This document shows positions 1-8,739 of a DNA stretch of 64,000 bases, one piece after another. The position numbers and the translations under genes were made by a program. Numbering within the stretch: position 1 is the first letter of the stretch; each line of letters starts with the position of its first letter. The notes under the pieces are model-generated. The model saw only the letters and a list, made by a program, of their open reading frames with translations. It did no database searches and was not told the origin of the DNA. The stretch comes from Paenibacillus silagei (lineage in GTDB: Bacteria > Bacillota > Bacilli > Paenibacillales > Paenibacillaceae), in assembly GCF_017874735.1 (NCBI RefSeq), contig NZ_JAGGLV010000004.1:248001-312000 (forward strand), in the 5' to 3' direction.

Positions 1-65
1 CTCGTCTTCTCCAGTGCCTTACTCCAAGCCTCATCTACCCAAGCCTGATCTATGGTTCTGTTCAT
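1..65 (-). CDS. start of a truncated gene, possibly a GH88-type unsaturated glucuronyl hydrolase
   Basis: An ATG at 65 on the minus strand, preceded by a GGCGGG-like ribosome site, opens a frame of 21 codons (MNRTIDQAWVDEAWSKALEK...) that runs off the window start without a stop. It lies 44 bp after the heparinase-like gene in the same direction, so it is probably the next gene of that operon. The N-terminus resembles GH88 unsaturated glucuronyl hydrolases, which act on lyase products and would suit this position. That product name is a weak inference from very little sequence. Confidence 0.5.
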   Translation of the reverse strand, partial: MNRTIDQAWVDEAWSKALEKT

Positions 66-109
66 TTGAATCCCGCCTTTGTGTGAATGATATAGCCGTG
101 CAGTGCGTC

Positions 110-1921
110 TTACATAAATTCAAAAGTAAACACCAATACGCCCTCTGCTCCGGGCTGGAGAACCTGGAAGTCCAGAGTATGCCACACCGTGCCCTGGCCA
201 TAGTGATCCTGGTACATATGTGCGGTAATCTCCGGCCGGACGATCTGCGAATCGTAGGTCACCTGAACGCCGTGGCCTTCGGCACCCGGTAGCAGTAATC
301 GCCCTGTACCCGTGAGCTCCGGTCTGCGCCACGTTACGAACCGTTCCGTCCAGCTTACCGGAGCTCCGTCATAGCGGTAAGTGTCAGTCAGCTCCAGACG
401 GGGCAGCTCCTCCTTATGCCAGACCAGCGAACGGACCAGAGTTTGCAGTCCGGCTACCGGATACGCACGGGCCAGCTCCAGCGTCAGCTCATCCTTCGCC
501 TGCGCCGCCGATGCATGCAGCACCGTTGCCCGGAACTCCCGTCCTGCCCCCTGGTACTGGCCGTCAATAATCGGCACGCTGTGGCCCTGCGACCCGTTGC
601 AGTCATAGCCATAACGGCCGGCACCGAAATAGTCCGCCGTGTACTCTCCGCTGCCCAGATCGGCCGCGAAGATCTCCCCCCGGCCGCTCAGAATGAATTG
701 GCCCAGGTCATTATGGTTATGCGGCTCGTCGTTGTGGCCGCCCTTGGCCGCGAAGCCGAAGGCGCCCGCCCCAGAGACATGCCGCGATACGAGCCAAGCG
801 GCATCGGGAAGATAGCTGCTGCCAGCCTCCCATGATTCATTCTCCTCCCCGGTTCTTGTCCAGATCAGATTGCGCAGCGCCGGTGCGAAGCGGCTGCAGT
901 GATCCTCCGTGAACGGGGCGCGCAGCGCAGACGGCGGGCGCAGGACATCCGGATAGACGTCCGCCAGATAATGAGATAGTCCCATATGTATCCGCACCCG
1001 GGGCACTGTATCGGAGAAATTGGCGACGTAGCTGCCGTCAATGAAGCATTGCTGCTGGAAGCGGGCGATCTGTGCCACCTTTTCCTGCTTGAACCAATCC
1101 AGCCGGCCTCCGCTTCTTGCACGGAGCAGATCGCTGTAATAAGTGAAATAGCCGAACCCGTAATTCCAGTAGCCCAGCCCCTCCTGGCAGGCCCCGTCTG
1201 CTCCGAAGCCCTGCAGATAATAATTCATGCTGCTCTCTGTCTTCAGAAGAATCTCCGCCAGCATGTCCCTGTCCTTCACAAGGAGCAGTGCAGCCGCACC
1301 CACAGAGCCCGCACAGACCGCCGCCCAATTGTGAGTGGAGGTCTCCCAGAAATAAGGGCCATGCGCAAGGAACGGCCGGAAGATTCTATTCTCCACCTCA
1401 CTACGTATCCGGGAGCGGAGCAGCAGCGGGAGACGCTCCCCGACCAGCAGCAGACATTCACTTAAAGTAAAGCCTGTCTCGGCGGAGAACAGATCGATAT
1501 GGCGGTTGATCTCAGCAGCCTCATGCTTCTCAGGAAGATGGGCGGGAACGCACCATGTGTACTCATCGCAGATCGCCCATAGAATATCTGTCAGTTGCTC
1601 CAGAGCTGCTGCGTTCTCCGGCTCCAGCAGACTTAGGAACACATACGTATTCAGCCTTCTTCTCCGTTCAAAATAAGGCCGCTCATACTCCAGTCTCGAC
1701 CCCGTCTGCCGGAAAAGGGTAAACAGACTGTACGTCAGCAGCGGTATAGGCTGCCCTTCCAGCCTCCGTGCCTCTGCACGAATCTCACTGAGACTGGCTT
1801 GTAAGACTTCAGAAGATCCCGCCTCACTCCAAAAAGCGGCCGAATCCCCTTGCGGATAATATAAGCTGAGATCTGCCGGCTTCATGTTCTCTGCGATTGC
1901 CTTAAGTTCCTGTATGTTCAT
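110..1921 (-). CDS. heparinase II/III-like polysaccharide lyase
   Basis: A 603-residue protein with an N-terminal alpha/alpha-toroid region and a C-terminal beta-sandwich, as in heparinase II/III and alginate-lyase families. Visible marks are THNWA (about 196-200), DGACQEGLGYWNYG (about 242-255) and the family hallmark GGHNDEPHNHNDLGQF (about 394-409) with its His/Asn cluster. Such enzymes cleave uronic-acid polysaccharides by beta-elimination. No signal peptide is visible, so it probably acts on imported oligosaccharides in the cytoplasm. The ATG at 1921 follows GGAGAGGGAG. It ends an operon with the DUF2264 gene (38 bp upstream) and precedes another truncated enzyme gene. The exact substrate (heparin, hyaluronan, alginate or other) cannot be told. 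Confidence 0.85.
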   Translation of the reverse strand: MNIQELKAIAENMKPADLSLYYPQGDSAAFWSEAGSSEVLQASLSEIRAEARRLEGQPIPLLTYSLFTLFRQTGSRLEYERPYFERRRRLNTYVFLSLLEPENAAALEQLTDILWAICDEYTWCVPAHLPEKHEAAEINRHIDLFSAETGFTLSECLLLVGERLPLLLRSRIRSEVENRIFRPFLAHGPYFWETSTHNWAAVCAGSVGAAALLLVKDRDMLAEILLKTESSMNYYLQGFGADGACQEGLGYWNYGFGYFTYYSDLLRARSGGRLDWFKQEKVAQIARFQQQCFIDGSYVANFSDTVPRVRIHMGLSHYLADVYPDVLRPPSALRAPFTEDHCSRFAPALRNLIWTRTGEENESWEAGSSYLPDAAWLVSRHVSGAGAFGFAAKGGHNDEPHNHNDLGQFILSGRGEIFAADLGSGEYTADYFGAGRYGYDCNGSQGHSVPIIDGQYQGAGREFRATVLHASAAQAKDELTLELARAYPVAGLQTLVRSLVWHKEELPRLELTDTYRYDGAPVSWTERFVTWRRPELTGTGRLLLPGAEGHGVQVTYDSQIVRPEITAHMYQDHYGQGTVWHTLDFQVLQPGAEGVLVFTFEFM

Positions 1922-1959
1922 GCCTAAGCTCCCTCTCCTGTTCAGTCTGTCTGTATCCC

Positions 1960-3102
1960 TTATTCCAAAGCATGGTCCCGCATCACATTCTCGCCGTCCG
2001 CGATTCTACGTGCCGTCCATTTCATATCCTCGCCCGACCAGAAGGGATCAGCAGGAAGTAAGCCCAGCGGCAGGAAAACAGCGGCGCACAGATACAGACT
2101 GCCTGTATTAATGTAGCTCTCGGCCAGCTCCGGCTGATAGCCGTAGATCCCCGGCTGCAGCCAGCCGTTCTCATCCAGCGTGCCCGGGTATTGCATAATC
2201 CGGTTAATGACTGCGGTCAAGGCGCAGCGCACCTGGGCCGGAGGCAGCGAGTCTTCCAGGAAATGCTGGAGCGCCGCCTGCGACAGCAGCTGAAATGCCC
2301 CGAACCGGTAGACAATCGAACGCCCGAGGAACGGATACGTTCCATCAGGGGCGATACTGCGCTCCAGCACGGATGCATATCTCTGCGCCCGCTGCAGGAC
2401 CAAGGGTCTAAGCCGGGCATACTCCTCATTCTCCTGTTCGAAAAGGGTAACCACATCCAACAGCATCGGCTGAATGACAAAGCTGTTGTAATAATCCCAG
2501 TGGAAGTCCTTCCCGTCCCCGTAGACTCCGTCACCCTTGTACCAGTCCATGAACATGTGGACCGCATAACCCACGCGCATCCGGTCATACTCCGGATCGC
2601 CCAGAGAATATAACGCTGCTTCCACCATCGCACTGAACAGCAGCCAGTTGCTGCCGCTGGGGGCGGTCCGCCGCGTCTGTTTAAGCGCCACAATCAGATT
2701 GCCTTTGACCCGTGCGTCCAGCCGGTCTGTAACCGCTTTCGGTGCACGCACCAGCGCATGGGCCAGAAATGCAGCATCGACCAGCGGCTGGCCTTCGGTC
2801 TTAAATTCCATATAATCAGGCGACTGCGGATCGACCGCCGCATCAATCGCTTCCAGCAGCAGCCCGGCATAACAGGCTCTTAAGCGCTCTTCTTCACCCT
2901 CAAGCCCCTGAAGCTCCAGCCAGGGAGCCATTCCGCAGGCCAGTCTCGCAAAAGCCTCCAGGTGAGCAAACTGGCTGCGCTCGCTATGAAACTCCTTAGG
3001 AAGCTGTTCCTTCAACCTCCGCGCAGCCAGGGCTTCCAGGACCGGTGTTCCAATCCGCAGCATCGTATCCAGCCAGTATTTACGCTGTTCTATCCCACTC
3101 AT
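1960..3102 (-). CDS. DUF2264 family protein
   Basis: About 380 residues. The sequence matches DUF2264 in length and in features such as the Trp/Tyr-rich stretch MFMDWYKGDGVYGDGKDFHW and YNSFVIQPML, suggesting an alpha/alpha-barrel like those of glycan-active proteins. The biochemical function of the family is not established as far as I know. Members commonly neighbour heparinase-like and GH88/GH105 genes, as here. A GTG at 3114 extends the frame by four codons, but the ATG at 3102 is better placed after GAGGGTGG, so that start is preferred. It is divergent from the AraC gene at 3224. Confidence 0.8.
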   Translation of the reverse strand: MSGIEQRKYWLDTMLRIGTPVLEALAARRLKEQLPKEFHSERSQFAHLEAFARLACGMAPWLELQGLEGEEERLRACYAGLLLEAIDAAVDPQSPDYMEFKTEGQPLVDAAFLAHALVRAPKAVTDRLDARVKGNLIVALKQTRRTAPSGSNWLLFSAMVEAALYSLGDPEYDRMRVGYAVHMFMDWYKGDGVYGDGKDFHWDYYNSFVIQPMLLDVVTLFEQENEEYARLRPLVLQRAQRYASVLERSIAPDGTYPFLGRSIVYRFGAFQLLSQAALQHFLEDSLPPAQVRCALTAVINRIMQYPGTLDENGWLQPGIYGYQPELAESYINTGSLYLCAAVFLPLGLLPADPFWSGEDMKWTARRIADGENVMRDHALE

Positions 3103-3223
3103 CCCTAGTTCCACCCTCTCAGGTATTCTTCTTCTCTAGTGTATTGTGGTATTATAGCAATGTCTTTGCGAATAATGATGATTTATTGCGTATATTGTGA
3201 TCAACAAGAAAGGGGCTGTGACG

Positions 3224-4054
3224 ATGAAGCATGCCCGGTATTATGAAACGTTCGACGGCGATATTCTGGCCGGTATCGGCAATTCTCCAATCTCTCCGAC
3301 GCGGGATTTCCATATTCATGACCACTATGAAATCTTCCTATTCCTCGGCGGCAGCGTGAACGGCTTCGTGGATCAGTACAGCTATCCGCTGGTGCGCGGC
3401 GACGTCCTGTTATTTAACAATCATGAGATTCATAAAATCATCAACCGCTCCCCCGAGCCTTATGAGCGGCTGACCATTCATTTCAAAGCACCGCTGGTCT
3501 ACCCGTTCTGTACAGCGACTACGAATCTGCTGGCCTGCTTCCAGAACCGCCAGCCCGGGGAGAATAACCTGGCCCGGATGGAGGAGCCGCTGCTCTCGGA
3601 ATATACCGCACTCTCCTCTCAGCTGATTGCCGCCTTGGAACGCAAGCAGTACGGCAGCGAGGTGCTGGCCCTGACGTATCTGATTCAGATTCTGGTGCTG
3701 GTCAACGAGCTGTACAGCCGCACCCGTGCCGCCGTGCCCAGCATCATCTCTTCCCATATTCAATCTGCGATGAGTTATATCGACAACCACCTGCACCTGA
3801 ATCTGTCGCTGGGGCATATCGCCGGGGAGCTGAATCTGGACAAATATTATCTCAGCCATCTGTTCAAACAGCAGACCGGAGGCACCATCTACCGTTATGT
3901 GCTGCTTAAAAAGATCGCGTTATCCAAGCAACTCCTGTCCGCCGGCAACTCCGTGTCCGATACCTGTTATCTGTCCGGATTCAACGATTATGCCAATTTC
4001 ATCCGCACCTTCAAGAACATCACGGGCATTCCTCCGGGAAAATACGGCAAATAA
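3224..4054 (+). CDS. AraC-family transcriptional regulator
   Basis: A 276-residue one-component regulator: an N-terminal cupin-type sensor domain (FHIHDHYEIFLFLGG near residue 30) and a C-terminal double helix-turn-helix of AraC type (about 175-276; LGHIAGELNLDKYYLSHLFK and the end GFNDYANFIRTFKNITGIPP). An in-frame GTG at 3197 gives a longer frame, but AAGAAAGGGG at 3206-3215 sits 8 nt before the ATG at 3224, which decides the start. It is divergently transcribed from the DUF2264/lyase operon, which it probably activates in response to a sugar. Confidence 0.88.
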   Translation: MKHARYYETFDGDILAGIGNSPISPTRDFHIHDHYEIFLFLGGSVNGFVDQYSYPLVRGDVLLFNNHEIHKIINRSPEPYERLTIHFKAPLVYPFCTATTNLLACFQNRQPGENNLARMEEPLLSEYTALSSQLIAALERKQYGSEVLALTYLIQILVLVNELYSRTRAAVPSIISSHIQSAMSYIDNHLHLNLSLGHIAGELNLDKYYLSHLFKQQTGGTIYRYVLLKKIALSKQLLSAGNSVSDTCYLSGFNDYANFIRTFKNITGIPPGKYGK

Positions 4055-4117
4055 AAACGGCACCGCCTATCCGCAGCGCTGCCGTCTCAGGAACAAAATG
4101 CCTGCAGCATCCCCATT

Positions 4118-4365
4118 GTAGTCGGTTTTTCGACCTTATCCGGCCCACACGCCTCTGCCGCACTGAATGTGGTCGGTTTTCCGACCATATCCGGCCCACA
4201 CGCCTTTGCCGCACCGAATGTGGTCGGTTTTTCGACCATATCCGGCCCACACGCCTTTGCCGCACCCGATGTGGTCGGTTTTTCGACCACATTTGGCCCA
4301 CACGTCTCTGCCGCACCCAATGTGGTCGGTTTTTCGACCACATCCGGCCCAGATGACCACGCGCT
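4118..4365 (+). repeat. 51-bp tandem repeat array I (five units)
   Basis: Units start at 4118, 4169, 4220, 4271 and 4322, the last shortened. Each begins with a GTGGTCG-GTTTTT-CGACCAC inverted repeat that could form a hairpin with a T-rich loop, followed by a GGCCCACACGCCTTTGCCGC-like spacer. The array lies between convergent genes. The same family recurs at 46718-46920. Because 51 is a multiple of three, several reading frames stay open across it, but none has a ribosome site or coding character. Confidence 0.93.
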
Positions 4366-4456
4366 GTCCATGTGTCGGTGAAATCAGCGAAGTCATTCCT
4401 ATGACTGATCCAGAATATAGTCATCCTGCCGATGCTCCAAGACATTTATCCCCAAG

Positions 4457-4512
4457 TGCGGACGCTAACGCTCCTCCAGTTCCAAAATTCCCCTCCGCCA
4501 CTTTTCCCATAA
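4457..4512 (+). repeat. dispersed repeat, copy A (3' half only)
   Basis: A segment of about 55 bp with the core CGCTCCTCCAGTTCCAAAAT followed by TCCCCTCCGCCACTTTTCC is nearly identical to the distal half of the repeat at 52466-52593. A third copy lies in reverse orientation at 23524-23640. The hairpin half seen in the other two is absent here. It sits 16 bp beyond the stop of the response regulator gene. Confidence 0.85.
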
Positions 4513-4527
4513 CTCAAGTTTTTAAGA

Positions 4528-5304
4528 TCAAACCAACCCGCCGCTCCTCTGGCCCTCCTTATACTCGCTCGGACTTACACCCATATATTCCTTGAACACC
4601 TTAGAGAAATAATGCTGGTCTGCAAAAGCCAGCAGCTCCGACAGCTCCTTCACCTTCAGCTCCGGCTTGGCTGCGATCAGCCGGCAGGCTTCAGTAATCT
4701 TAAGCTGCATGTAGTAATGCACGAAGGTCCGCTGCGAATGCCGTTTGAAGATCCGGCTGACATAGGACGGGCTGACATGGAACTGAAGCGCCACCTCTGT
4801 GATAGAGAGCTGGGAGTAGAGATGCTGCTGCAAATATTGCTCCAATTGCCGGAACAGCTCTTCGCTGCTCTTAGGCCGCTGCTCTGAAGCGGCCAACACC
4901 TCCGGCAATCCCTTCCTGCTGCCCTCCTGCTCCTGAAGATGGGCGACCAGCCGCTGCATCACTTCGGCAAGCTGCTGCCGCTCCACAGGCTTCAGCAGAT
5001 AATCGAATACCTGCAGATTCAGCGCTTTGCGCGTATACTCGAAGTCGCTGTAGCCGCTGATCAGCACCGCCTTGAGCGCCGGATTCACCTGCCTGCACTG
5101 CCCGATCAGCGCAAGTCCGTCCAGCTTGGGCATACGGATATCGGTCAGCAGAATATCCACCGGGTTAGCCTTGATGTATTCCAGGGCATCCAGCCCGTTC
5201 GAGGCGGTGGCGGCGATACGGACAGGCAGCTCCATGGACTGCATAAGCGCCTCGATATTGCGCAGAATCGGCTTGCTGTCCTCGGCAATGATAGCGGTAT
5301 ACAT
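4528..5304 (-). CDS. YesN-type response regulator (REC-AraC HTH)
   Basis: A 258-residue two-component regulator: a receiver domain at about 1-120 with phosphoacceptor Asp55 (DILLTDIRMPK) and the KPVE signature lysine, and an AraC-type DNA-binding domain at about 150-250 (LSITEVALQFHVSPSYVSRI). It is about half the length of some YesN proteins because the middle linker domain is missing. Its ATG at 5304 follows GGGGAGGG, 18 bp after the sensor kinase stop, so the two genes form one operon. It likely activates the divergent importer operon at 7312. Confidence 0.93.
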   Translation of the reverse strand: MYTAIIAEDSKPILRNIEALMQSMELPVRIAATASNGLDALEYIKANPVDILLTDIRMPKLDGLALIGQCRQVNPALKAVLISGYSDFEYTRKALNLQVFDYLLKPVERQQLAEVMQRLVAHLQEQEGSRKGLPEVLAASEQRPKSSEELFRQLEQYLQQHLYSQLSITEVALQFHVSPSYVSRIFKRHSQRTFVHYYMQLKITEACRLIAAKPELKVKELSELLAFADQHYFSKVFKEYMGVSPSEYKEGQRSGGLV

Positions 5305-5322
5305 AGCGGTCCCTCCCCGGTT

Positions 5323-7119
5323 CTAGTAGAAGTCTTTACTCATAGATGCGATAATCTGGACCGTAGCGCCCTTTTCCCCGTCTAAGTGGTTGTAAATATT
5401 GAAGAATAGCCGGTTCCTGTACATCAGCTTCAGCCGGTTCACCGTATTCACAATCCCCATATTGCCAATTCCTGAGGTATCATGCCGAAGCTCATTGACC
5501 CCGGAATCCGAGTCCTCAATATTGTCCAGAATCTCCCTAATCCTGCCCGGCGCGAAGCCTTCCCCGTTATCCCGGATTTCGATGGCCCACAAGCCGTTAT
5601 ATACCTTCACCCGCACCTCAATCCGCCAAGGAGGGTCCGTATTCTTAAAAGCATGCTCGATACAATTCTCCACGAATGGCTGAATCACCAGCCGGGGCAG
5701 CTCAATCTGCTCAAGCCCCCCGTCCCCGTCAATCTCCCACTCCAGGTCATCCTCGAAATTATGCTGAATCAGGGACAAATAATGCTGCGTATGCTTCAGC
5801 TCCTCCGTCAACGCCACATGCTGATAAGGGGAGGACACAATATAGCGCAGACTGTCCGAGAGATGCTTGCACATTTCGGTCACTACGCTATTCTTCCCTT
5901 CCTGGGCGGCAATACTGATCAGATACAGGACATTGTGGATAAAATGGGGTGCGATCTGAGCCTGCAAGGCGGAATTCCTCGACTTCACCTCTTCGTGGAG
6001 CGCAAGCTTTTCCCGTTCGATAGATTCCTGCAGCCGCTCCAGCAGCTCCTGAAAAGCGCTATTCAGTTGAATCAGCTCATTGTTGTGGGTACGCGGGCCT
6101 GTCTTCATATTCAGGTTGCTGTAGTTCATCCGCAGAATCTGGCTGCGCAGCTTGCGGATCGGAAGCAGCAGGTTCCGGGTCGAGAAGTAAATGAAGATGA
6201 ACGAGAACAGAATCAGCGCTGTGATCAGCAGAATAGAGATATATTTCACCGAATTGACCGGGCCCAGCACCACATTCCTGGGGTTCAGCACATAGGTAGT
6301 CCAGCCCGTCTTAGCAGAGCGGTGGTAAGCCACATAGTTCTGGCCGCTGCTCAGATAGATTCCGTTAGCTACTGCAGATTCAGAGGGAGACGCTGCGAAT
6401 TCGGGGACCTTCTCCCCTTCACGTAGTGCCGGAGAGCTGGAGACCAGCCGCTGGTCCTGATCCATAATATAGACCTTGCCGCCCGCCAGGCCCGCAGCAG
6501 ACCTGTTCAAGTACCGCTGGTCCAGCTGCACCGCCAGATAGCCGAACACCTGACCATTCTGGTTCCTGATTGCCCGTACAAAAGAGATGGCATCCGCCCC
6601 TTGCCGATAGAGCGCGTAACCGCTTGCATTCCAGGTCGGCAGGTTGCTGCTCTCTTCCAGGAACGGCCTTAGTGAGGCCGGGCTATCCGCGTATCCGATA
6701 TAAGAGGCCACCCGCTCCCCTGTCAGATCATAGATCATCATATCCTCAATGTTCAGACTCGGTCCCAGTGCCTGGAACATGATGTCTTTCAGCCTGCGGC
6801 TCCGGGTCAGTCCTTCCAGGGTAAGCTGCGAATAATCACCTGCGGACAGCAGTGTGAACACCTCTTTGTTCGACAGAATCCGCTGGGAGAGCTGGTTCTG
6901 GTTATTGATATAGAGGTTCAGCTGATCGCTGACCTGGGCAGCAGCCAGCTTCATTTCGTTCTCTGTCTTGTCCTTGAGCGGCTGGATCACCATATAATTC
7001 ACGTAGACCAGGAAGCAGCCCAGCACAATCAGCAGGAGCAGCATGAAGGTGAAGAAGAATTTCGTTTGCAGACTGGCCTGAACCCTGCCTCCGCGCAATT
7101 TCTGAACAATAGTAGCCAA
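5323..7119 (-). CDS. YesM-type membrane sensor histidine kinase
   Basis: A 598-residue kinase: TM1 about 20-42, an extracytoplasmic Cache-like sensor region about 45-290, TM2 about 293-312, a HAMP linker, then the His_kinase domain with phosphoacceptor His392 in QAQIAPHFIHNVLYL and an ATPase domain with N-box QPFVENCIEHAF and a late GIGNMGIVN glycine box. The usual Asn after PHF (PHFLYN) is conserved here as PHFIHN. The start appears to be TTG at 7119, preceded by GGGGGG; no nearby ATG fits. It signals to the regulator encoded 18 bp downstream. The divergent binding-protein gene suggests a sugar-linked signal. Confidence 0.93.
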   Translation of the reverse strand: MATIVQKLRGGRVQASLQTKFFFTFMLLLLIVLGCFLVYVNYMVIQPLKDKTENEMKLAAAQVSDQLNLYINNQNQLSQRILSNKEVFTLLSAGDYSQLTLEGLTRSRRLKDIMFQALGPSLNIEDMMIYDLTGERVASYIGYADSPASLRPFLEESSNLPTWNASGYALYRQGADAISFVRAIRNQNGQVFGYLAVQLDQRYLNRSAAGLAGGKVYIMDQDQRLVSSSPALREGEKVPEFAASPSESAVANGIYLSSGQNYVAYHRSAKTGWTTYVLNPRNVVLGPVNSVKYISILLITALILFSFIFIYFSTRNLLLPIRKLRSQILRMNYSNLNMKTGPRTHNNELIQLNSAFQELLERLQESIEREKLALHEEVKSRNSALQAQIAPHFIHNVLYLISIAAQEGKNSVVTEMCKHLSDSLRYIVSSPYQHVALTEELKHTQHYLSLIQHNFEDDLEWEIDGDGGLEQIELPRLVIQPFVENCIEHAFKNTDPPWRIEVRVKVYNGLWAIEIRDNGEGFAPGRIREILDNIEDSDSGVNELRHDTSGIGNMGIVNTVNRLKLMYRNRLFFNIYNHLDGEKGATVQIIASMSKDFY

Positions 7120-7251
7120 GCCGAGCCCCCCTGAACCTTAGGATGCTGCCTACTTTACAACCAATCGGGCGAATTGACAAGCCGTCCCGGAGTTCAGAAT
7201 ATTACACAGAAAGAGTCAAGCACAAACATGTACCTTGCGCAGTCCTCATTC

Positions 7252-7277
7252 TATAATCAAAAATGTAAACGGATTCA
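7252..7277 (+). promoter_or_regulatory. -10 box and candidate cre site before the importer operon
   Basis: TATAAT at 7252-7257 is a good -10 element; the -35 region is weak, as expected for an activator-dependent promoter. Just downstream, TGTAAACGGATTCA (7264-7277) matches the CcpA-binding consensus TGWAANCGNTNWCA with one mismatch. A cre over the transcription start would give catabolite repression. Inferred from sequence only. Confidence 0.55.
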
Positions 7278-7311
7278 ATCCACAGAAAATTTCACTATTG
7301 GGGGCGATCAC

Positions 7312-8655
7312 ATGAATGGCAAAATGAAAAAAATCGCAACAGGCGTACTGGCCGGTGTAATGACCTTAACGCTGGCGGCATGCGGCAATGGCAACTCAGG
7401 CTCCGGCAACGCTTCAGCTACCGACAGCGGCGGCAACGGAAACAGCGGCAGCGGCGGCAGCAGCGGCAAAAAGGTAACCATCGAGCTGGCCATCTCCAAA
7501 AGCTCGCAGGATTCGGCGTTCGTGGCCCAGGATGTGCTGGATGAATTCGAGCAGAAAACCAATATCAAGGTCAATCTTCAACTGCTTCCGGCTGAACAGA
7601 CGGCCACCGTACTCCAGACCAAGCTGGCTGTCGATGAGGTCCCTGACCTGATTCAATACAATCTGGCGAGTGCTACTACCGACCTTAATCTGGAGCGGAA
7701 TTTCGAGATTCTTGATAACGAGCCTTGGGTGAGCCGGCTGCTGAACAAGGATGTTCTCTCCGCTTACGATCATGTCTACAGCTTCCATTACAGTCAGGAT
7801 ACAGGGATGCAGGGCGTCGTCTATAACAAGGACATCTTCAAGGACCTGGGGCTTGAGATTCCGAAGAATTACGAGGAATTCCTGGCCGTCTGCGAGAAGA
7901 TCAAAGCCAGCGGCATTACTCCGGTCTTCATGCCGTTCAAAGATAACTGGGCGGCGAATATCTGGCCAGCGGCGGCTTTTGCCGACTGGGCGGCTAAGAA
8001 TGAACCTTCCCTGTTCGAGGACATCAATGCCGGCCGCAAAAAGTGGTCCGATGTTCCCGAATTCGCTACCTTCCTGGAGCAGCAGTACGAAGTCTACAAG
8101 AAAGGCTACACCAACACGGACATTCTCAGCGACAGCTACGATATGGCCGTGGGCAAATTCCTGAACAAGGAAACCGCGATGATGTTCATGGGGGACTGGC
8201 TGATCGTGAACGTGGCTGAGAAAGACCCGAATGTGCATCTGGGCCTGTTCGCTATTCCTTCTTCGGAGGATGCGAACCTCGGTGCCAGCCCGCTGGGCGG
8301 CCAGCTGTTCATCCCTAAGAAAGCCAAGCACATGGCCGAAGCGAAGCAATTCCTGGAGTTCCTCGCCACCAAAGAAGTTGCACAGAAAATGGTTGACAGC
8401 CAAGGCTCCGTCTCCAACTTCAGCGATGTCACTACACCGAAGCTTCCGGAGTACAAGCAGGAGATTGTCGATCAATATATCACACCGAAGAAGACTACGC
8501 TGACTACCGACGCTTACATGATCGTAGACCGCAGCGAGCTGTACCGCCTGCTTCAGGATGAGTTCGCCGGGGGTCTGGACGCTGCGGGCGTACTCAAAGC
8601 CTGGGATGAGAAATTCAGCCAGCTGATGAAGGACAAAGGGGTCGAAGGATTTTAA
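7312..8655 (+). CDS. ABC sugar transporter substrate-binding lipoprotein
   Basis: A 447-residue solute-binding protein of family 1 (extracellular sugar type). The N-terminus MNGKMKKIATGV... has a short basic part, a hydrophobic core and the lipobox LAAC (Cys24), then a Gly/Ser/Asn-rich tether. The middle resembles MalE-like proteins (VYSFHYSQDTGMQGVVYNKDIF; TAMMFMGDWL). A longer frame opens at 7174, but the ATG at 7312 follows GGGGGCGATCAC and precedes a proper signal peptide. It is the first gene of an importer operon (7312-10442), next to the YesM/YesN pair that probably controls it. The substrate is unknown; the lyase neighbours suggest a uronic-acid oligosaccharide. Confidence 0.92.
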   Translation: MNGKMKKIATGVLAGVMTLTLAACGNGNSGSGNASATDSGGNGNSGSGGSSGKKVTIELAISKSSQDSAFVAQDVLDEFEQKTNIKVNLQLLPAEQTATVLQTKLAVDEVPDLIQYNLASATTDLNLERNFEILDNEPWVSRLLNKDVLSAYDHVYSFHYSQDTGMQGVVYNKDIFKDLGLEIPKNYEEFLAVCEKIKASGITPVFMPFKDNWAANIWPAAAFADWAAKNEPSLFEDINAGRKKWSDVPEFATFLEQQYEVYKKGYTNTDILSDSYDMAVGKFLNKETAMMFMGDWLIVNVAEKDPNVHLGLFAIPSSEDANLGASPLGGQLFIPKKAKHMAEAKQFLEFLATKEVAQKMVDSQGSVSNFSDVTTPKLPEYKQEIVDQYITPKKTTLTTDAYMIVDRSELYRLLQDEFAGGLDAAGVLKAWDEKFSQLMKDKGVEGF

Positions 8656-8681
8656 GCCGATCTGACTAACCATACTTCAGG

Positions 8682-8712
8682 CAGAATAAAGTCCGCTCAG
8701 GGCTTTATTCTG
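8682..8712 (+). other. intercistronic stem-loop between binding protein and permease
   Basis: CAGAATAAAGTCC and GGGCTTTATTCTG form a strong hairpin in the 84-bp gap, with no T-run after it. In importer operons such stems commonly protect the upstream transcript and give the binding protein higher expression than the permeases. The role is inferred; the inverted repeat is directly visible. Confidence 0.7.
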
Positions 8713-8739
8713 TCCTGGGCTATATAGGAGTGTGAAGAG

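Noticed and set aside
4118-4365. CRISPR-like array
   Set aside because: Units are contiguous 51-bp repeats with no unique spacers, and no cas genes are in the window.
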